A DNA stretch of 64,000 nucleotides from assembly GCA_900539455.1 (NCBI GenBank), contig UQCD01000002.1:62001-126000 (forward strand), given 5' to 3'. Positions 26,083 through 35,286 of this stretch are shown one piece after another. The translations under genes and the position numbers were made by a program. This stretch comes from an uncultured Eubacteriales bacterium. Its GTDB lineage: Bacteria > Bacillota > Clostridia > Lachnospirales > Lachnospiraceae. The notes under the pieces are model-generated. The model made no database searches, was not told the DNA's origin, and was given only the letters and a program-made list of their open reading frames with translations. Within the stretch, counting starts at the first letter, position 1, and each line of letters opens with the position of its first letter.

Positions 26083-27156
26083 ATGCTTTATTCGTATCCA
26101 AATTATTATGAGAAGTTTCAATGTGTTGCTGGAGATTGTATAGATACCTGTTGCTCCCAGTGGCAGATTGTAATAGATGATGCTTCGCTGGACAAATATT
26201 TAGATTATAAGGGTGAATATAGACAAGCACTCCACAAAAACATAGATTGGAAGGAGGGAGTTTTTAAACATAATAAAATAGGAAAATGTGCATTTTTACG
26301 AGAAGATATGCTGTGCGATATGTATGCACATATGGGAAAGGATAGTCTTTGCACAACCTGTAGGGAGTATCCCAGACACACAGAGGAGTTTGAAAATATA
26401 AGGGAAATTTCACTTTCCCTGTCCTGCCCAGAGGTTGCTAAAATATTAATGAATACAACCGAAAAGGTAACATTTGTAGAAAAAGAAGATGATGTAGAGG
26501 AAATATTTGAGGATTTTGACTTTTTCTTATTTTCTAATCTTTTAGATATAAGAGAGGAGATATTAAAAATTCTTCAAAATCGGACTGAAGCCATTGGAAA
26601 GAGAATTGAAAAGGTGTTACAAATTGGTGCATCAGCCCAAAGGCATTATGATATGGGAGATTTGGTTTTTTGGGAGGAGTTGGAGAGTGAGGATAAGGTT
26701 TGTGTGGAAAATGAATATGAACTATTAAAAAAGCAAGCTTTATTTTTATCAGAAGAATTAGAACTTTTGTATTCCGATTGGGAAAATGTTCTTATAGAAA
26801 CAAGACTTCTTCTATTTGATAAAGGAGAGGAGAAGTTTATGGAGAACAAGGACAAATTTATAAAGTGGTGGGAGCAAAGTGATTTAACACCAATGGAAAT
26901 AATATTAGAGCAGATAATTGTGTATTTTATATCAATTTATCTGCTAGGTGCTGTGTATGATGAAAATATTATTGGAAAGGCAGAGGCTTGTGTAGGACAT
27001 TCCATAGAGATTTTTATGCTGCTTTTGGCAAGGTGGATTAAAAATGAGGAAAATTTAAAAATGGAGGATTTAATTGAGATTGTATACAGATATTCCAGGG
27101 AGATAGAACATTCAGATGAAAATCTTGAAAAAGTAGAATTGTTAAGCTGGTTTTAA
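26083..27156 (+). CDS. FliB-like flagellin lysine-N-methylase family protein
   Basis: 357 residues with the cysteine-rich N-terminus of the FliB / YkgJ-like group: CVAGDCIDTCCSQWQI (15-30), a Cys in KCAFL, LCDMY, LCTTCREYPRH and LSLSCPE. These cysteines probably bind an iron-sulfur cluster or zinc. Family members are annotated as flagellin lysine methylases, but no flagellar gene is visible here, so the label describes the family, not a proven substrate. The C-terminal half is acidic and helical. AGGAG precedes ATG 26083. Confidence 0.65.
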   Translation: MLYSYPNYYEKFQCVAGDCIDTCCSQWQIVIDDASLDKYLDYKGEYRQALHKNIDWKEGVFKHNKIGKCAFLREDMLCDMYAHMGKDSLCTTCREYPRHTEEFENIREISLSLSCPEVAKILMNTTEKVTFVEKEDDVEEIFEDFDFFLFSNLLDIREEILKILQNRTEAIGKRIEKVLQIGASAQRHYDMGDLVFWEELESEDKVCVENEYELLKKQALFLSEELELLYSDWENVLIETRLLLFDKGEEKFMENKDKFIKWWEQSDLTPMEIILEQIIVYFISIYLLGAVYDENIIGKAEACVGHSIEIFMLLLARWIKNEENLKMEDLIEIVYRYSREIEHSDENLEKVELLSWF

Positions 27157-27171
27157 TAATAAACCAAAGGC

Positions 27172-27226
27172 TATTTATACATAAGAAACATTTATTAGAA
27201 AAATAAGAGTTTTCTGTGTATAAATA
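27172..27226. repeat. Long inverted repeat between the FliB-like gene and galE
   Basis: TATTTATACA (27172-27181) is perfectly complementary to TGTATAAATA (27217-27226). Inner segments AGAAAC/GTTTTCT and TATT/AATA extend the pairing with a bulge. No T-run follows, so it is not a standard terminator. It may be an operator pair or a transcript-protecting hairpin. Confidence 0.45.
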
Positions 27227-27263
27227 ATGGACTGTATAAAAGAAGCCTTGTGGTATAGAATAA

Positions 27264-27292
27264 TTGCATAAATAACCCCAATAGGCTATAAT
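27264..27292 (+). promoter_or_regulatory. Promoter of galE
   Basis: TTGCAT (27264-27269) and TATAAT (27287-27292) with a 17-base spacer, 31 bases before the galE start. Confidence 0.75.
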
Positions 27293-27322
27293 AAAGAAGA
27301 TATGCGAAATCGGAGGTGCAAT

Positions 27323-28342
27323 ATGAGTACAGTATTATTAGCTGGTGGTGCAGGATATATTGGCAGCCATACAGCAATAGAGCTTTTAAATTCTGGATAT
27401 GAAGTAGTGATTGCTGATTGCCATTTTAATAGCAAGCCAGAGGTTTACAATAGAATAGAAAAGATTACAGGAAAGAAATTCAAGCATTACAATGTAAATG
27501 TATGTGATACAGAAAAACTGGAAAAGGTCTTTGAGGAAAATAAAATTGATGCAGTAGTACATTTTGCTGGCTACAAGGCAGTAGGAGAGTCAGTAGAAAA
27601 GCCAATGATGTACTATGAAAACAATATGGATTCAACCTTTTCACTTATTAAGGCAATGAAAAAGTTTAACTGCAATAGTATAGTGTTTAGCTCATCAGCA
27701 ACAGTTTATGGTATGTCACATAAATCACCATTAGTAGAAACTATGCAGACAGGTCCTTGTACAAATCCTTATGGCTGGACAAAGCTTATGAATGAGCAGA
27801 TATTAATGGACTTTTCAAAGGCAGATAAGGCTTTGTCTGTAGTATTACTTAGATACTTTAATCCAGTAGGAGCACATGAGTCAGGACTTATTGGAGAGGA
27901 CCCAAAGGGTATTCCAAATAATCTTATGCCATTTATTTCACAGGTGGCAGTAGGAAAAAGAAAAGAATTAAGTGTATTTGGAAATGACTACGATACCCCA
28001 GACGGCACAGGTGTAAGAGATTATATACATGTAGTGGATTTAGCACAGGCTCATGTAAAGGCTATAGCTTATTCTCTTAAGCATAAAGGCACAGAAGTAT
28101 TCAACATAGGCACAGGCATAGGCTATAGTGTTTTAGATATGGTAAAATCCTTCGAGAAGGTTAATAATATTTCAGTACCATACAAAATAGCACCAAGAAG
28201 AGCCGGTGATGTGGCAGCCTGCTATGCGGATAGTACAAAGGCAAAGGAAATATTAGGCTGGAGTGCGGCAAAGACCTTAGACGATATGTGTAGGGACACT
28301 TGGAATTGGCAAAAAAACAATCCAAATGGATATGAAGCATAG
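27323..28342 (+). CDS. galE: UDP-glucose 4-epimerase
   Basis: GalE interconverts UDP-glucose and UDP-galactose, here most likely to supply galactose (or GalNAc if relaxed) to surface polymers. The 339 residues start at ATG 27323, seven bases after GGAGG (27312-27316); an in-frame ATG at 27302 lies before that site. Signatures: GGAGYIGSH for NAD, SSSATVYG, the catalytic YxxxK in NPYGWTK, and RYFNPVGAHESG. It has its own promoter and opens the polysaccharide region. Confidence 0.93.
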   Translation: MSTVLLAGGAGYIGSHTAIELLNSGYEVVIADCHFNSKPEVYNRIEKITGKKFKHYNVNVCDTEKLEKVFEENKIDAVVHFAGYKAVGESVEKPMMYYENNMDSTFSLIKAMKKFNCNSIVFSSSATVYGMSHKSPLVETMQTGPCTNPYGWTKLMNEQILMDFSKADKALSVVLLRYFNPVGAHESGLIGEDPKGIPNNLMPFISQVAVGKRKELSVFGNDYDTPDGTGVRDYIHVVDLAQAHVKAIAYSLKHKGTEVFNIGTGIGYSVLDMVKSFEKVNNISVPYKIAPRRAGDVAACYADSTKAKEILGWSAAKTLDDMCRDTWNWQKNNPNGYEA

Positions 28343-28346
28343 GGAG

Positions 28347-28375
28347 TTGTAATTTATTAAAGGCTTTGATATAAT
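28347..28375 (+). promoter_or_regulatory. Promoter of the polysaccharide ABC exporter
   Basis: TTGTAA (28347-28352) and TATAAT (28370-28375) have a 17-base spacer, immediately after the galE stop. The leader before the permease gene is about 65 nt. Confidence 0.65.
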
Positions 28376-28448
28376 GTAGAGCGATTATGCTTTCATGTTA
28401 TTTAAAGCTAATCAGTAAATATGAAAATGCTTAAAATATGGAGGATTT

Positions 28449-29216
28449 ATGCTAAGCAAGATTATTAAACATCAGTTTCTGTTTGAGGAACTTGTAAAGA
28501 GAGATTTTAAGAAAAAGTATAAAAGAACAGTACTAGGTATGTTGTGGAGCCTAATTGCACCATTATTACAGTTAGCTATTATGGCATTAGTTTTTTCAAA
28601 ATTCTTTGGAAGAAATACAGATTACTATATAATTTACTTATTCTCAGGAAACCTGCTTTTCTCATATTTTAGTGATGCTACACAAGGCGGTATGAGGTCC
28701 TTATTACAAAATTCAGGGATATTTAGTAAGGTAGATGTTCCTAAGTATATGTTTTTGCTTTCAAGAAATATACAGGCATTAATCAACTTTGGATTATCAT
28801 TGATTATTTACTTCATATTTGTAGTTGCAAATGGAATAACCTTGAAATGGTCATTCCTATTACTTCTATTCCCGATAGTATGTATTATGGTATTTAATAT
28901 TGGTGTAGGAATGATTTTATCAGCGTGCTATATGTTCTTTAGAGATATTGAATATTTGTATGGTGTATTTGTTATGCTGCTTAACTACTTATCGGCAATA
29001 TTCTATACCTTAGATGCCTTTGGAGAAACAACTAGAAGATTATTTTACTTAAATCCAGTATACACATATATAACATATTTCAGAAAGATAGTAATATACA
29101 ATCAGATACCAAGCTTAAAATATCATTTGGTATGTGCGTTATATGCAGCAGTTGCTTTGGGCATAGGAGCATTAATTTATAAGAAGTACAATTATAAATT
29201 CTTATATTATGTATAA
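28449..29216 (+). CDS. Polysaccharide/teichoic acid ABC exporter, permease subunit
   Basis: An ABC-2 type permease of the Wzm/TagG group, 255 residues with six predicted membrane segments. The N-terminal LVKRDFKKKYKRTVLGMLWSLIAPL motif region is the amphipathic entry helix typical of this family. It would move a lipid-linked polymer to the outer face of the membrane together with the ATPase at 29371-30114. GGAGG precedes ATG closely. Unusually, a 154-base gap with tandem repeats separates it from its ATPase partner. Confidence 0.85.
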   Translation: MLSKIIKHQFLFEELVKRDFKKKYKRTVLGMLWSLIAPLLQLAIMALVFSKFFGRNTDYYIIYLFSGNLLFSYFSDATQGGMRSLLQNSGIFSKVDVPKYMFLLSRNIQALINFGLSLIIYFIFVVANGITLKWSFLLLLFPIVCIMVFNIGVGMILSACYMFFRDIEYLYGVFVMLLNYLSAIFYTLDAFGETTRRLFYLNPVYTYITYFRKIVIYNQIPSLKYHLVCALYAAVALGIGALIYKKYNYKFLYYV

Positions 29217-29228
29217 AATATAGCATAT

Positions 29229-29276
29229 AAATAAATGCACAAATAAATGTACAAATAAATGTACAGATAAATATGT
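29229..29276. repeat. Four tandem 12-bp repeats
   Basis: Units at 29229-29240, 29241-29252, 29253-29264 and 29265-29276 follow the pattern AAATAAATGTAC; the second and third are identical, the first has one change and the last is degenerate. The array lies between the exporter permease and ATPase genes, outside any reading frame. Such arrays can change copy number by slippage. Confidence 0.7.
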
Positions 29277-29370
29277 TAGCAAATATGCAGGCATAGAATA
29301 TGTGTAGGTGTGAAATCTACGAAAGTAAAGAATTCTTGAATCTATAAAGAAAGATAGAAAGGGATACATT

Positions 29371-30114
29371 ATGATTTTAGAAGTAAAGGATGTTTCAATA
29401 AGATATATTACAGGTGATTTTAAGGATATAGGTCTTAAAGAATTTTTTGTCAGAAAGTTAAAGAGAGATTATTCAGTTAAGGAATTTTGGGCTGTAGATG
29501 GCATTTCGTTTGCGATAGATAAAGGAGATATGCTAGGTATAATAGGTACAAATGGTGCAGGAAAATCTACCTTGCTTAAAGCAATATCTGGAATAATGGT
29601 ACCTACAAAGGGTGTAGTTAACAGACAGGGTACTATTGCAGCACTTTTAGAGTTAGCCTCAGGCTTTGACGGCGACTTGACCGTAAAAGAAAATGCTTAT
29701 TTACGAGGCGCAATGTTAGGCTATACCAGAAAATATATGGACGATACCTATGACCAGATTATAGAATTTGCAGAGCTTAAGGAATTTGAGGACAGACCAT
29801 TTAAACAGCTTTCTTCAGGTATGAAATCAAGACTTGCCTTTTCTATAGCCTCATTGGTTAATCCAGACATACTTATTCTTGATGAAGTATTATCTGTTGG
29901 AGATGGTGCTTTTAGAAAGAAAAGTGAAAACAAAATGAAGGAGATAATAGACGGAGGTGCAACTACAATTCTTGTATCTCACTCTATTGAACAGGTTAGA
30001 ACCTTATGTAATAAGGTTTTATGGCTTAATAAAGGAAAACAGGTTGCTTTCGGAAAAGCAGACGAGCTGTGTGATAAGTATGAGGCTTATTTAGATGGAA
30101 ACTATAAAATATAG
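29371..30114 (+). CDS. Polysaccharide/teichoic acid ABC exporter, ATP-binding subunit
   Basis: 247 residues. Walker A GTNGAGKST (59-67), the signature LSSGM, Walker B ILILDEVLSVGD and the switch histidine in LVSHSIEQV are all present. It is a Wzt/TagH-type ATPase. It stops right after the nucleotide-binding domain, so it lacks the C-terminal sugar-binding domain that some Wzt proteins use to select finished chains. AAAGGGA precedes ATG. It pairs with the permease at 28449-29216. Confidence 0.88.
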   Translation: MILEVKDVSIRYITGDFKDIGLKEFFVRKLKRDYSVKEFWAVDGISFAIDKGDMLGIIGTNGAGKSTLLKAISGIMVPTKGVVNRQGTIAALLELASGFDGDLTVKENAYLRGAMLGYTRKYMDDTYDQIIEFAELKEFEDRPFKQLSSGMKSRLAFSIASLVNPDILILDEVLSVGDGAFRKKSENKMKEIIDGGATTILVSHSIEQVRTLCNKVLWLNKGKQVAFGKADELCDKYEAYLDGNYKI

Positions 30115-30135
30115 GCAGATTTAGGAGAAATAAAT

Positions 30136-33100
30136 ATGCACAAAAATAGATTAGCAATATATTTTCTTTCGGAGAAATACGGAAGAACCGATGAATATAT
30201 AAATTATATGCTGGAAGCAATTAAGAAATATGCACAAAAGGTAGTTATTATTTCAAATACGCTGGAAGAAAACGAAAAAAAAGCCTTTTCAAATGTAGCA
30301 GACGAGTTTTACAAAACAGATGCAGAGTCAAGCTTTGTTGCATACTATAATGCTTTAACAGACATAAAAAACAAAAATGAATATGACGAAATCATCTTCT
30401 TAAATAGCAATATATTTGGACCATTATATGAAATGACCTTCATTGATGAGCCACAGAACAAATTAGCAGACTTTTATGGATTAAAACAGAATATATGGAT
30501 GAGCAATTTAGATGGTAAAGGCTCAAATCCATTAAATCCTGACTTCTTTGTTTTAAAGAATAATATTATATGCGATGATGAATTTTTAAATAGCTGGGCG
30601 GAAGGTCTTAAGCTAGATAATATAGATAAAGACGGAAAAGAATTAGACTTTGATCTGCAGGTAATAGGAAAAGTTATAACTGAGTACCTTCTGAAAAATC
30701 AGTATGTATATGCTCCTTTTGTGAAAAAAATAAATCAGGGTACTTATATAGGTGATACTAAAGGGATTACTGTAGAAGGTGGTTATCCGGTTGTATCTAA
30801 AGAAAATATTGTAAATGATTATGATATTGTTCTCGATAATTCCAGAGGCGAGGAGGCAAAGGGTATTTTGGAGTATATAAAGAATAATACAAAGTACCCA
30901 TACGAATATCTTATTTCGCATATTATAAAAGCAAGCAATACTTATGATATTTATAATGCGTTAAAGTTAAACTACATACTTCCTTCAAATGTATCCAATA
31001 ATATAGATAAAGTATTAGGAGATAAAAAGGCAGTAATAGTAGTCCATATATTCTATATGGATTTAATCCAGTATTTTAGCAGGTATATATTAGATATTCC
31101 AAAGGAAATAGATGTAATACTTACAACTACTGACAGTGAAAAAGGTGAGATATTAGAGAAAACCTTCAGACCGGTTTTAGGTGATAGATTAAAGGTAATA
31201 GTTTCTGTAGGTGCCGGACGAGAATTAGCAGCATTACTTGTAGAAGCCAGAGATATAATAAAGGATTACGATTATATCTGTTTTACTCACGATAAAAAGT
31301 CGCCACATAACAATAATCAGAGCGTAAGCAGGGACTTTCAGGAATTAATAGTTGAAAATGTTTTAGATACAGGTAAATACATTACAAATATTATTGAGGC
31401 ATTTAATAATGATTATAATCTTGGCTTGTTAGTGCCACCACAGCCATTACACGGTGGATATTTTGCAAGTCTTGGAAGAAGATGGACAGTTAATGTAGAT
31501 GTGGTCAACGATTTACTGGAAGCATTAAATATTAATGCACAGGTAGATGAAAAGAAGCCACCACTTGCTACAGGAAGCTCATTCTGGTGCAGAAAAGAGG
31601 CATTACAGCCTTTATTAGATAAGGCTTGGTCGCATGAGGATTTTGTACCAGAGCCAATGCCTAGTGACGGAACCATAAGCCACGGCTTAGAGCGAAGCTT
31701 TGCGTTTATAGCACAATCACAGGGCTTTTATACCGGTATGGTAATGACTATAAACAATGCGTCCATAGAATATACCAATAGAGAGTATTTATTAGAAAAG
31801 CTGCATTATTCCTTCCATCAGCTTTTACCAACCTTTGGACAGAACATAAGCAGATATACAGCAAAAATAGACGAATACATTGAGGAAAATGTAAAGGACG
31901 AATCACCTTTTGAAAATGGTTTTGTAGCCTTCCTAAAGAAATGCAAGGCTTGGGTTAATAGAAGATTGGTTGCAAGATTTATAGATAAGAAAAGGATTGA
32001 AATAATCAGGAATTCCAAATTATTTGATGGCGATTGGTATTTGAAAAATTATGAGGCAGTAGCCAGAGAAAATTTTGACCCTGCTATACATTATTATATG
32101 TTTGGTTGGAAAGAGGGCAAAAGCACATCAAAGTATTTTAGTGCTGAAGATTATTACAGGCTGAATCCTGATGTAAAAAAAGCAAAGGTATGCCCGCTTT
32201 ATCACTGGGAAACATCAGGCAAATTTGAAGGCAGAGATTATACAGATGATCCGGAAAAACTGATTGATATTGAAATTACAGACAAAGAATGGAAGAACTT
32301 CAATAAAAAAATGAGCAGAACAATTAAAAGAGAAAAGAAAATAGGAAAGCATTGTTCTGTAAAGAAAAACAAAATTGTATTTAGAACCTTCCAGCAGGAA
32401 TATACCTGTAATCCAAAATATATCTGTGATGAAATAATAAGAAGAGATTTACCATATGATTTGGTATGGCTTAGCAAAAATAGTCCAAAGGCTCTAGAGA
32501 ACTTTCCAAAGCAGGTAAGGGTAGTAAAGGACGGTACTATTGAAGCTAAAAAGGAAATTGCATCAGCAAAGGTGCTTATAGACAACGGTATTCATTTTTA
32601 TAATTTCAAAGAGCTTAAGAAAAAGAAACAGGTGTCTATTTGTACCTGGCATGGCTCATTAGGCTTTAAAAAGCTTGCAGGAAATGCAGTCGCCTCTAAG
32701 AGAAACCACAGGTCAGCATTGCTTTATGATGCAACAAATGACTTAGTAATATCAGATAGTACCTTTGAGGATGATGTATTTAGAAAATCTTATTGGCAGA
32801 CAACAGAGTTTATAGAATGTGGCCACCCAAGAAATGATATTCTTATAAAAAATGATGTAAACAAAAATAAAGAAATAAGATTAAAGGTATGTAAAAAGCT
32901 AGGCATAGACTATGATAACAAGATTGCCTTATATGCACCTACCTTTAGAGAAAAAAATGTAGAAACTGACAGCCAGACAGAATATGAGGAAGTAGATTTT
33001 GAAAAATTAAAGAGTGCCTTAGAAAAGAAATTTGGTGGCAGCTGGGTAATAATTATCAGAGCACATTTTGTAAATGCAGCAATGGGAATTAGTAATAATG

Positions 33101-33474
33101 AATTACCGGAATATTGCTATAACGGTACAAGGTATTCTGATATTCAGGAGCTTATGGTAGCTGCTGATATGGCACTTACAGATTATTCAAGCTGGATATT
33201 AGATTATATGTTTACTAGAAAGCCGGCATTTTTATATACTCCTGATTATAATGATTATGAGCTGCAAAGAGGCTTTTGCTATCCATTAAGTGAAGCACCA
33301 TTTTTAATTGCTGAAACAAATGGAAAGCTTGCTGAAAACATCGCACAATTTGATGAAGAAAAATATAAGGCAAGAATAGAAGAATTCTTAAAGCTTAGAG
33401 GCTCCAGGGAAGACGGTAATGGAGCAGGCACAGTAGTTGACAGAATTGAAAAGATTACAGGCATAAGCAGATAG
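30136..33474 (+). CDS. Giant RgpF-like / TagF-like polymer-building chimera
   Basis: 1112 residues. The N-terminal third starts with an RgpF-like fold; a full rhamnan-synthesis (RgpF) domain lies at about 296-560, with VVHIFYMDL, FTHDKKSPH and TGSSFWCRKEAL. Residues ~630-702 hold two copies of a Tyr-rich repeat ending HYYMFGWKEGK and HWETSGKFEGRDY. The C-terminal ~390 residues are a CDP-glycerol/CDP-ribitol glycerophosphotransferase of the TagF type: TWHGSLGFKK (from about 835), GHPRNDIL, YAPTFRE and LTDYSSWILDYMF. It probably adds alditol-phosphate units, and perhaps a sugar, to a lipid-linked polymer at the membrane's inner face. AGGAG sets ATG 30136, which closely follows the ABC ATPase gene. 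Confidence 0.8.
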   Translation: MHKNRLAIYFLSEKYGRTDEYINYMLEAIKKYAQKVVIISNTLEENEKKAFSNVADEFYKTDAESSFVAYYNALTDIKNKNEYDEIIFLNSNIFGPLYEMTFIDEPQNKLADFYGLKQNIWMSNLDGKGSNPLNPDFFVLKNNIICDDEFLNSWAEGLKLDNIDKDGKELDFDLQVIGKVITEYLLKNQYVYAPFVKKINQGTYIGDTKGITVEGGYPVVSKENIVNDYDIVLDNSRGEEAKGILEYIKNNTKYPYEYLISHIIKASNTYDIYNALKLNYILPSNVSNNIDKVLGDKKAVIVVHIFYMDLIQYFSRYILDIPKEIDVILTTTDSEKGEILEKTFRPVLGDRLKVIVSVGAGRELAALLVEARDIIKDYDYICFTHDKKSPHNNNQSVSRDFQELIVENVLDTGKYITNIIEAFNNDYNLGLLVPPQPLHGGYFASLGRRWTVNVDVVNDLLEALNINAQVDEKKPPLATGSSFWCRKEALQPLLDKAWSHEDFVPEPMPSDGTISHGLERSFAFIAQSQGFYTGMVMTINNASIEYTNREYLLEKLHYSFHQLLPTFGQNISRYTAKIDEYIEENVKDESPFENGFVAFLKKCKAWVNRRLVARFIDKKRIEIIRNSKLFDGDWYLKNYEAVARENFDPAIHYYMFGWKEGKSTSKYFSAEDYYRLNPDVKKAKVCPLYHWETSGKFEGRDYTDDPEKLIDIEITDKEWKNFNKKMSRTIKREKKIGKHCSVKKNKIVFRTFQQEYTCNPKYICDEIIRRDLPYDLVWLSKNSPKALENFPKQVRVVKDGTIEAKKEIASAKVLIDNGIHFYNFKELKKKKQVSICTWHGSLGFKKLAGNAVASKRNHRSALLYDATNDLVISDSTFEDDVFRKSYWQTTEFIECGHPRNDILIKNDVNKNKEIRLKVCKKLGIDYDNKIALYAPTFREKNVETDSQTEYEEVDFEKLKSALEKKFGGSWVIIIRAHFVNAAMGISNNELPEYCYNGTRYSDIQELMVAADMALTDYSSWILDYMFTRKPAFLYTPDYNDYELQRGFCYPLSEAPFLIAETNGKLAENIAQFDEEKYKARIEEFLKLRGSREDGNGAGTVVDRIEKITGISR

Positions 33475-33494
33475 CTTATAGAAAGGAACAGATT

Positions 33495-34214
33495 ATGAAT
33501 ATTGCAATGGTATTTGCAGGGGGCGTTGGTCAGAGAATGAATACAAAGACAATGCCAAAGCAGTTTCTTGAATTGCATCAGAAACCTATTATTATTTATA
33601 CACTTGAACAGTTTGACAACCACCCGGAAATTGACGGTATAGTAATATCATGTCTTGAGTCGTGGATACCATACTTAGAAAAGCTTGTAAAGAAGTTTAG
33701 CATTACAAAGGTAAAGGCTATTGTTCCAGGTGGAGATACAGGTCAGGATTCAATATACAATGGTATTAATAAAGCCTATGAGCTTTTCCCAGAGGATAGC
33801 ATTGTGCTTATTCATGATGCTGTCAGACCTATAATTAATGAAGAATTGATTACAAACAACATTGCTACAGTTAAAAAATATGGCAATGCCATTACTGTAG
33901 CACCTGCTATAGAAACAATTACTATTAAAGAAGCAAACTCTATAGAGGTAGGAGAGATTGTTAATAGAAGCAGATGTCAGTTAGCAAAAGCTCCACAAAG
34001 CTTCGTTCTCAAAGACATTATTGAGGCACACAGAAAAGCAATCGCTGAAAACAAACATGATTTTATTGACTCAGCGTGTATAATGAGAAACTATGGCCAT
34101 AAGCTGTATACAGTTGAAGGCTCGGCTGAGAATATTAAGATTACAACACCAGTTGATTTTTACACATTTAGGGCAATTATTGACGCAAAGGAAAATTCCC
34201 AGATATTTGGATAG
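33495..34214 (+). CDS. IspD/TarI-family cytidylyltransferase
   Basis: 239 residues of the IspD fold: VFAGGVGQRM nucleotide loop, MPKQFLEL, and HDAVRP. Members make CDP-methylerythritol (IspD) or CDP-ribitol and related CDP-alditols (TarI). Its place right after the TagF-type enzyme and before a sugar dehydratase/epimerase favours a CDP-activated surface precursor over isoprenoid synthesis. The usual TarJ alcohol dehydrogenase partner is absent. AAAGGA precedes ATG 33495. Confidence 0.75.
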   Translation: MNIAMVFAGGVGQRMNTKTMPKQFLELHQKPIIIYTLEQFDNHPEIDGIVISCLESWIPYLEKLVKKFSITKVKAIVPGGDTGQDSIYNGINKAYELFPEDSIVLIHDAVRPIINEELITNNIATVKKYGNAITVAPAIETITIKEANSIEVGEIVNRSRCQLAKAPQSFVLKDIIEAHRKAIAENKHDFIDSACIMRNYGHKLYTVEGSAENIKITTPVDFYTFRAIIDAKENSQIFG

Positions 34215-34229
34215 AAAGATTGGAAAATA

Positions 34230-35282
34230 ATGAGAAAAGTATGTGAAGAGGATTATAGGAATATAGCAGGTGATAACAATATTCCGTGGTCAAAATTAAA
34301 AAATGCTACAGTATTTGTTACAGGAGCAACAGGACTTATTGGCAAATCTATAATTAACGCACTATTATTTTACGAGGAGCAAAATAGAATTGGTCTTAAG
34401 GTAGTTGGACTTGTAAGAAACAAAGAAAAAGCTCACAGCATATATAACGAAAGCTTAGAAAAGGGTCAGAATATAAGCTTTGTAGTTGGTGATGTTACCG
34501 ATGAAATACACTTTGACGAAAAGGTTGACTATATTATTCATGGTGCAAGCATAACCTCCAGCAAAATGTTTATAGAAAAGCCGGTAGATACAATAACCAC
34601 AGCAATTAAGGGTACTACTGCAATACTTGAGTTTGCAAGAAAAAAGCAGGTTAAGGGAATGACATACTTATCAAGCATGGAAATATATGGAACACCTTTA
34701 ACTGATGACTTAATTACTGAAAACAGCTATAATTATATGGACCATATGAGCACCAGAAGCTCATACCCTGAAAGCAAAAAAATGGTGGAATGTATATGTA
34801 AGGCATATAGCGTTCAATATAGGCTGCCAATAAATATTGTAAGACTTACCCAGACCTTTGGACCTGGAGTAGAATACAATGACGGAAGAGTATTTGCTGA
34901 ATTTGCCAGATGTTTAGTAGAGCATAGAGATATTATTCTTCACACAAAGGGTGAAACCAAGAGAAATTATTTATATACAGCAGACGCAGTAAGAGCAATT
35001 CTTATTGTATTATTAAAGGGTGAAAGTGGAGAGGCATATAATGCAGCCAATGACCAGACCTATTGCTCAATTTATGAAATGGCAAAGTTGGTGGCAGATA
35101 TAGACAAAGCCAATCCTATAGATGTAAAAGTGGAAATTGAAGATTTAAGCAATTTTGGATATGCACCTACATTAAAAATGAATCTTGATATAAGTAAAAT
35201 TAAAGGCTTAGGCTTTAAACCACAGACACCATTAGTAGATATGTTTACACGAATGATTGAATTTTTTGCAAAGGAAGGTTAG
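34230..35282 (+). CDS. NAD-dependent epimerase/dehydratase
   Basis: 350 residues, an extended short-chain dehydrogenase. The NAD loop is TGATGLIG (near 33-40), the active-site serine lies in YLSSMEIYG, and the YxxxK pair is in SYPESKKM. It is likely to modify a nucleotide-bound sugar or alditol. Its tight spacing (15 bases) after the cytidylyltransferase suggests it acts on the same CDP-linked precursor, but the substrate cannot be read from the sequence. The ribosome site is weak, which points to coupling with the previous gene. Confidence 0.7.
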   Translation: MRKVCEEDYRNIAGDNNIPWSKLKNATVFVTGATGLIGKSIINALLFYEEQNRIGLKVVGLVRNKEKAHSIYNESLEKGQNISFVVGDVTDEIHFDEKVDYIIHGASITSSKMFIEKPVDTITTAIKGTTAILEFARKKQVKGMTYLSSMEIYGTPLTDDLITENSYNYMDHMSTRSSYPESKKMVECICKAYSVQYRLPINIVRLTQTFGPGVEYNDGRVFAEFARCLVEHRDIILHTKGETKRNYLYTADAVRAILIVLLKGESGEAYNAANDQTYCSIYEMAKLVADIDKANPIDVKVEIEDLSNFGYAPTLKMNLDISKIKGLGFKPQTPLVDMFTRMIEFFAKEG

Positions 35283-35286
35283 AAAT

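Noticed and set aside
29229..29276. CRISPR-like repeats
   Set aside because: Units are 12 bp with no spacers; it is a simple tandem array and no cas genes are present.
33495..34214. Housekeeping IspD of isoprenoid synthesis
   Set aside because: Family motifs alone allow it, but neighbours (TagF-type enzyme, SDR, glycosyltransferases) and absence of ispF make a surface CDP-precursor role more likely.
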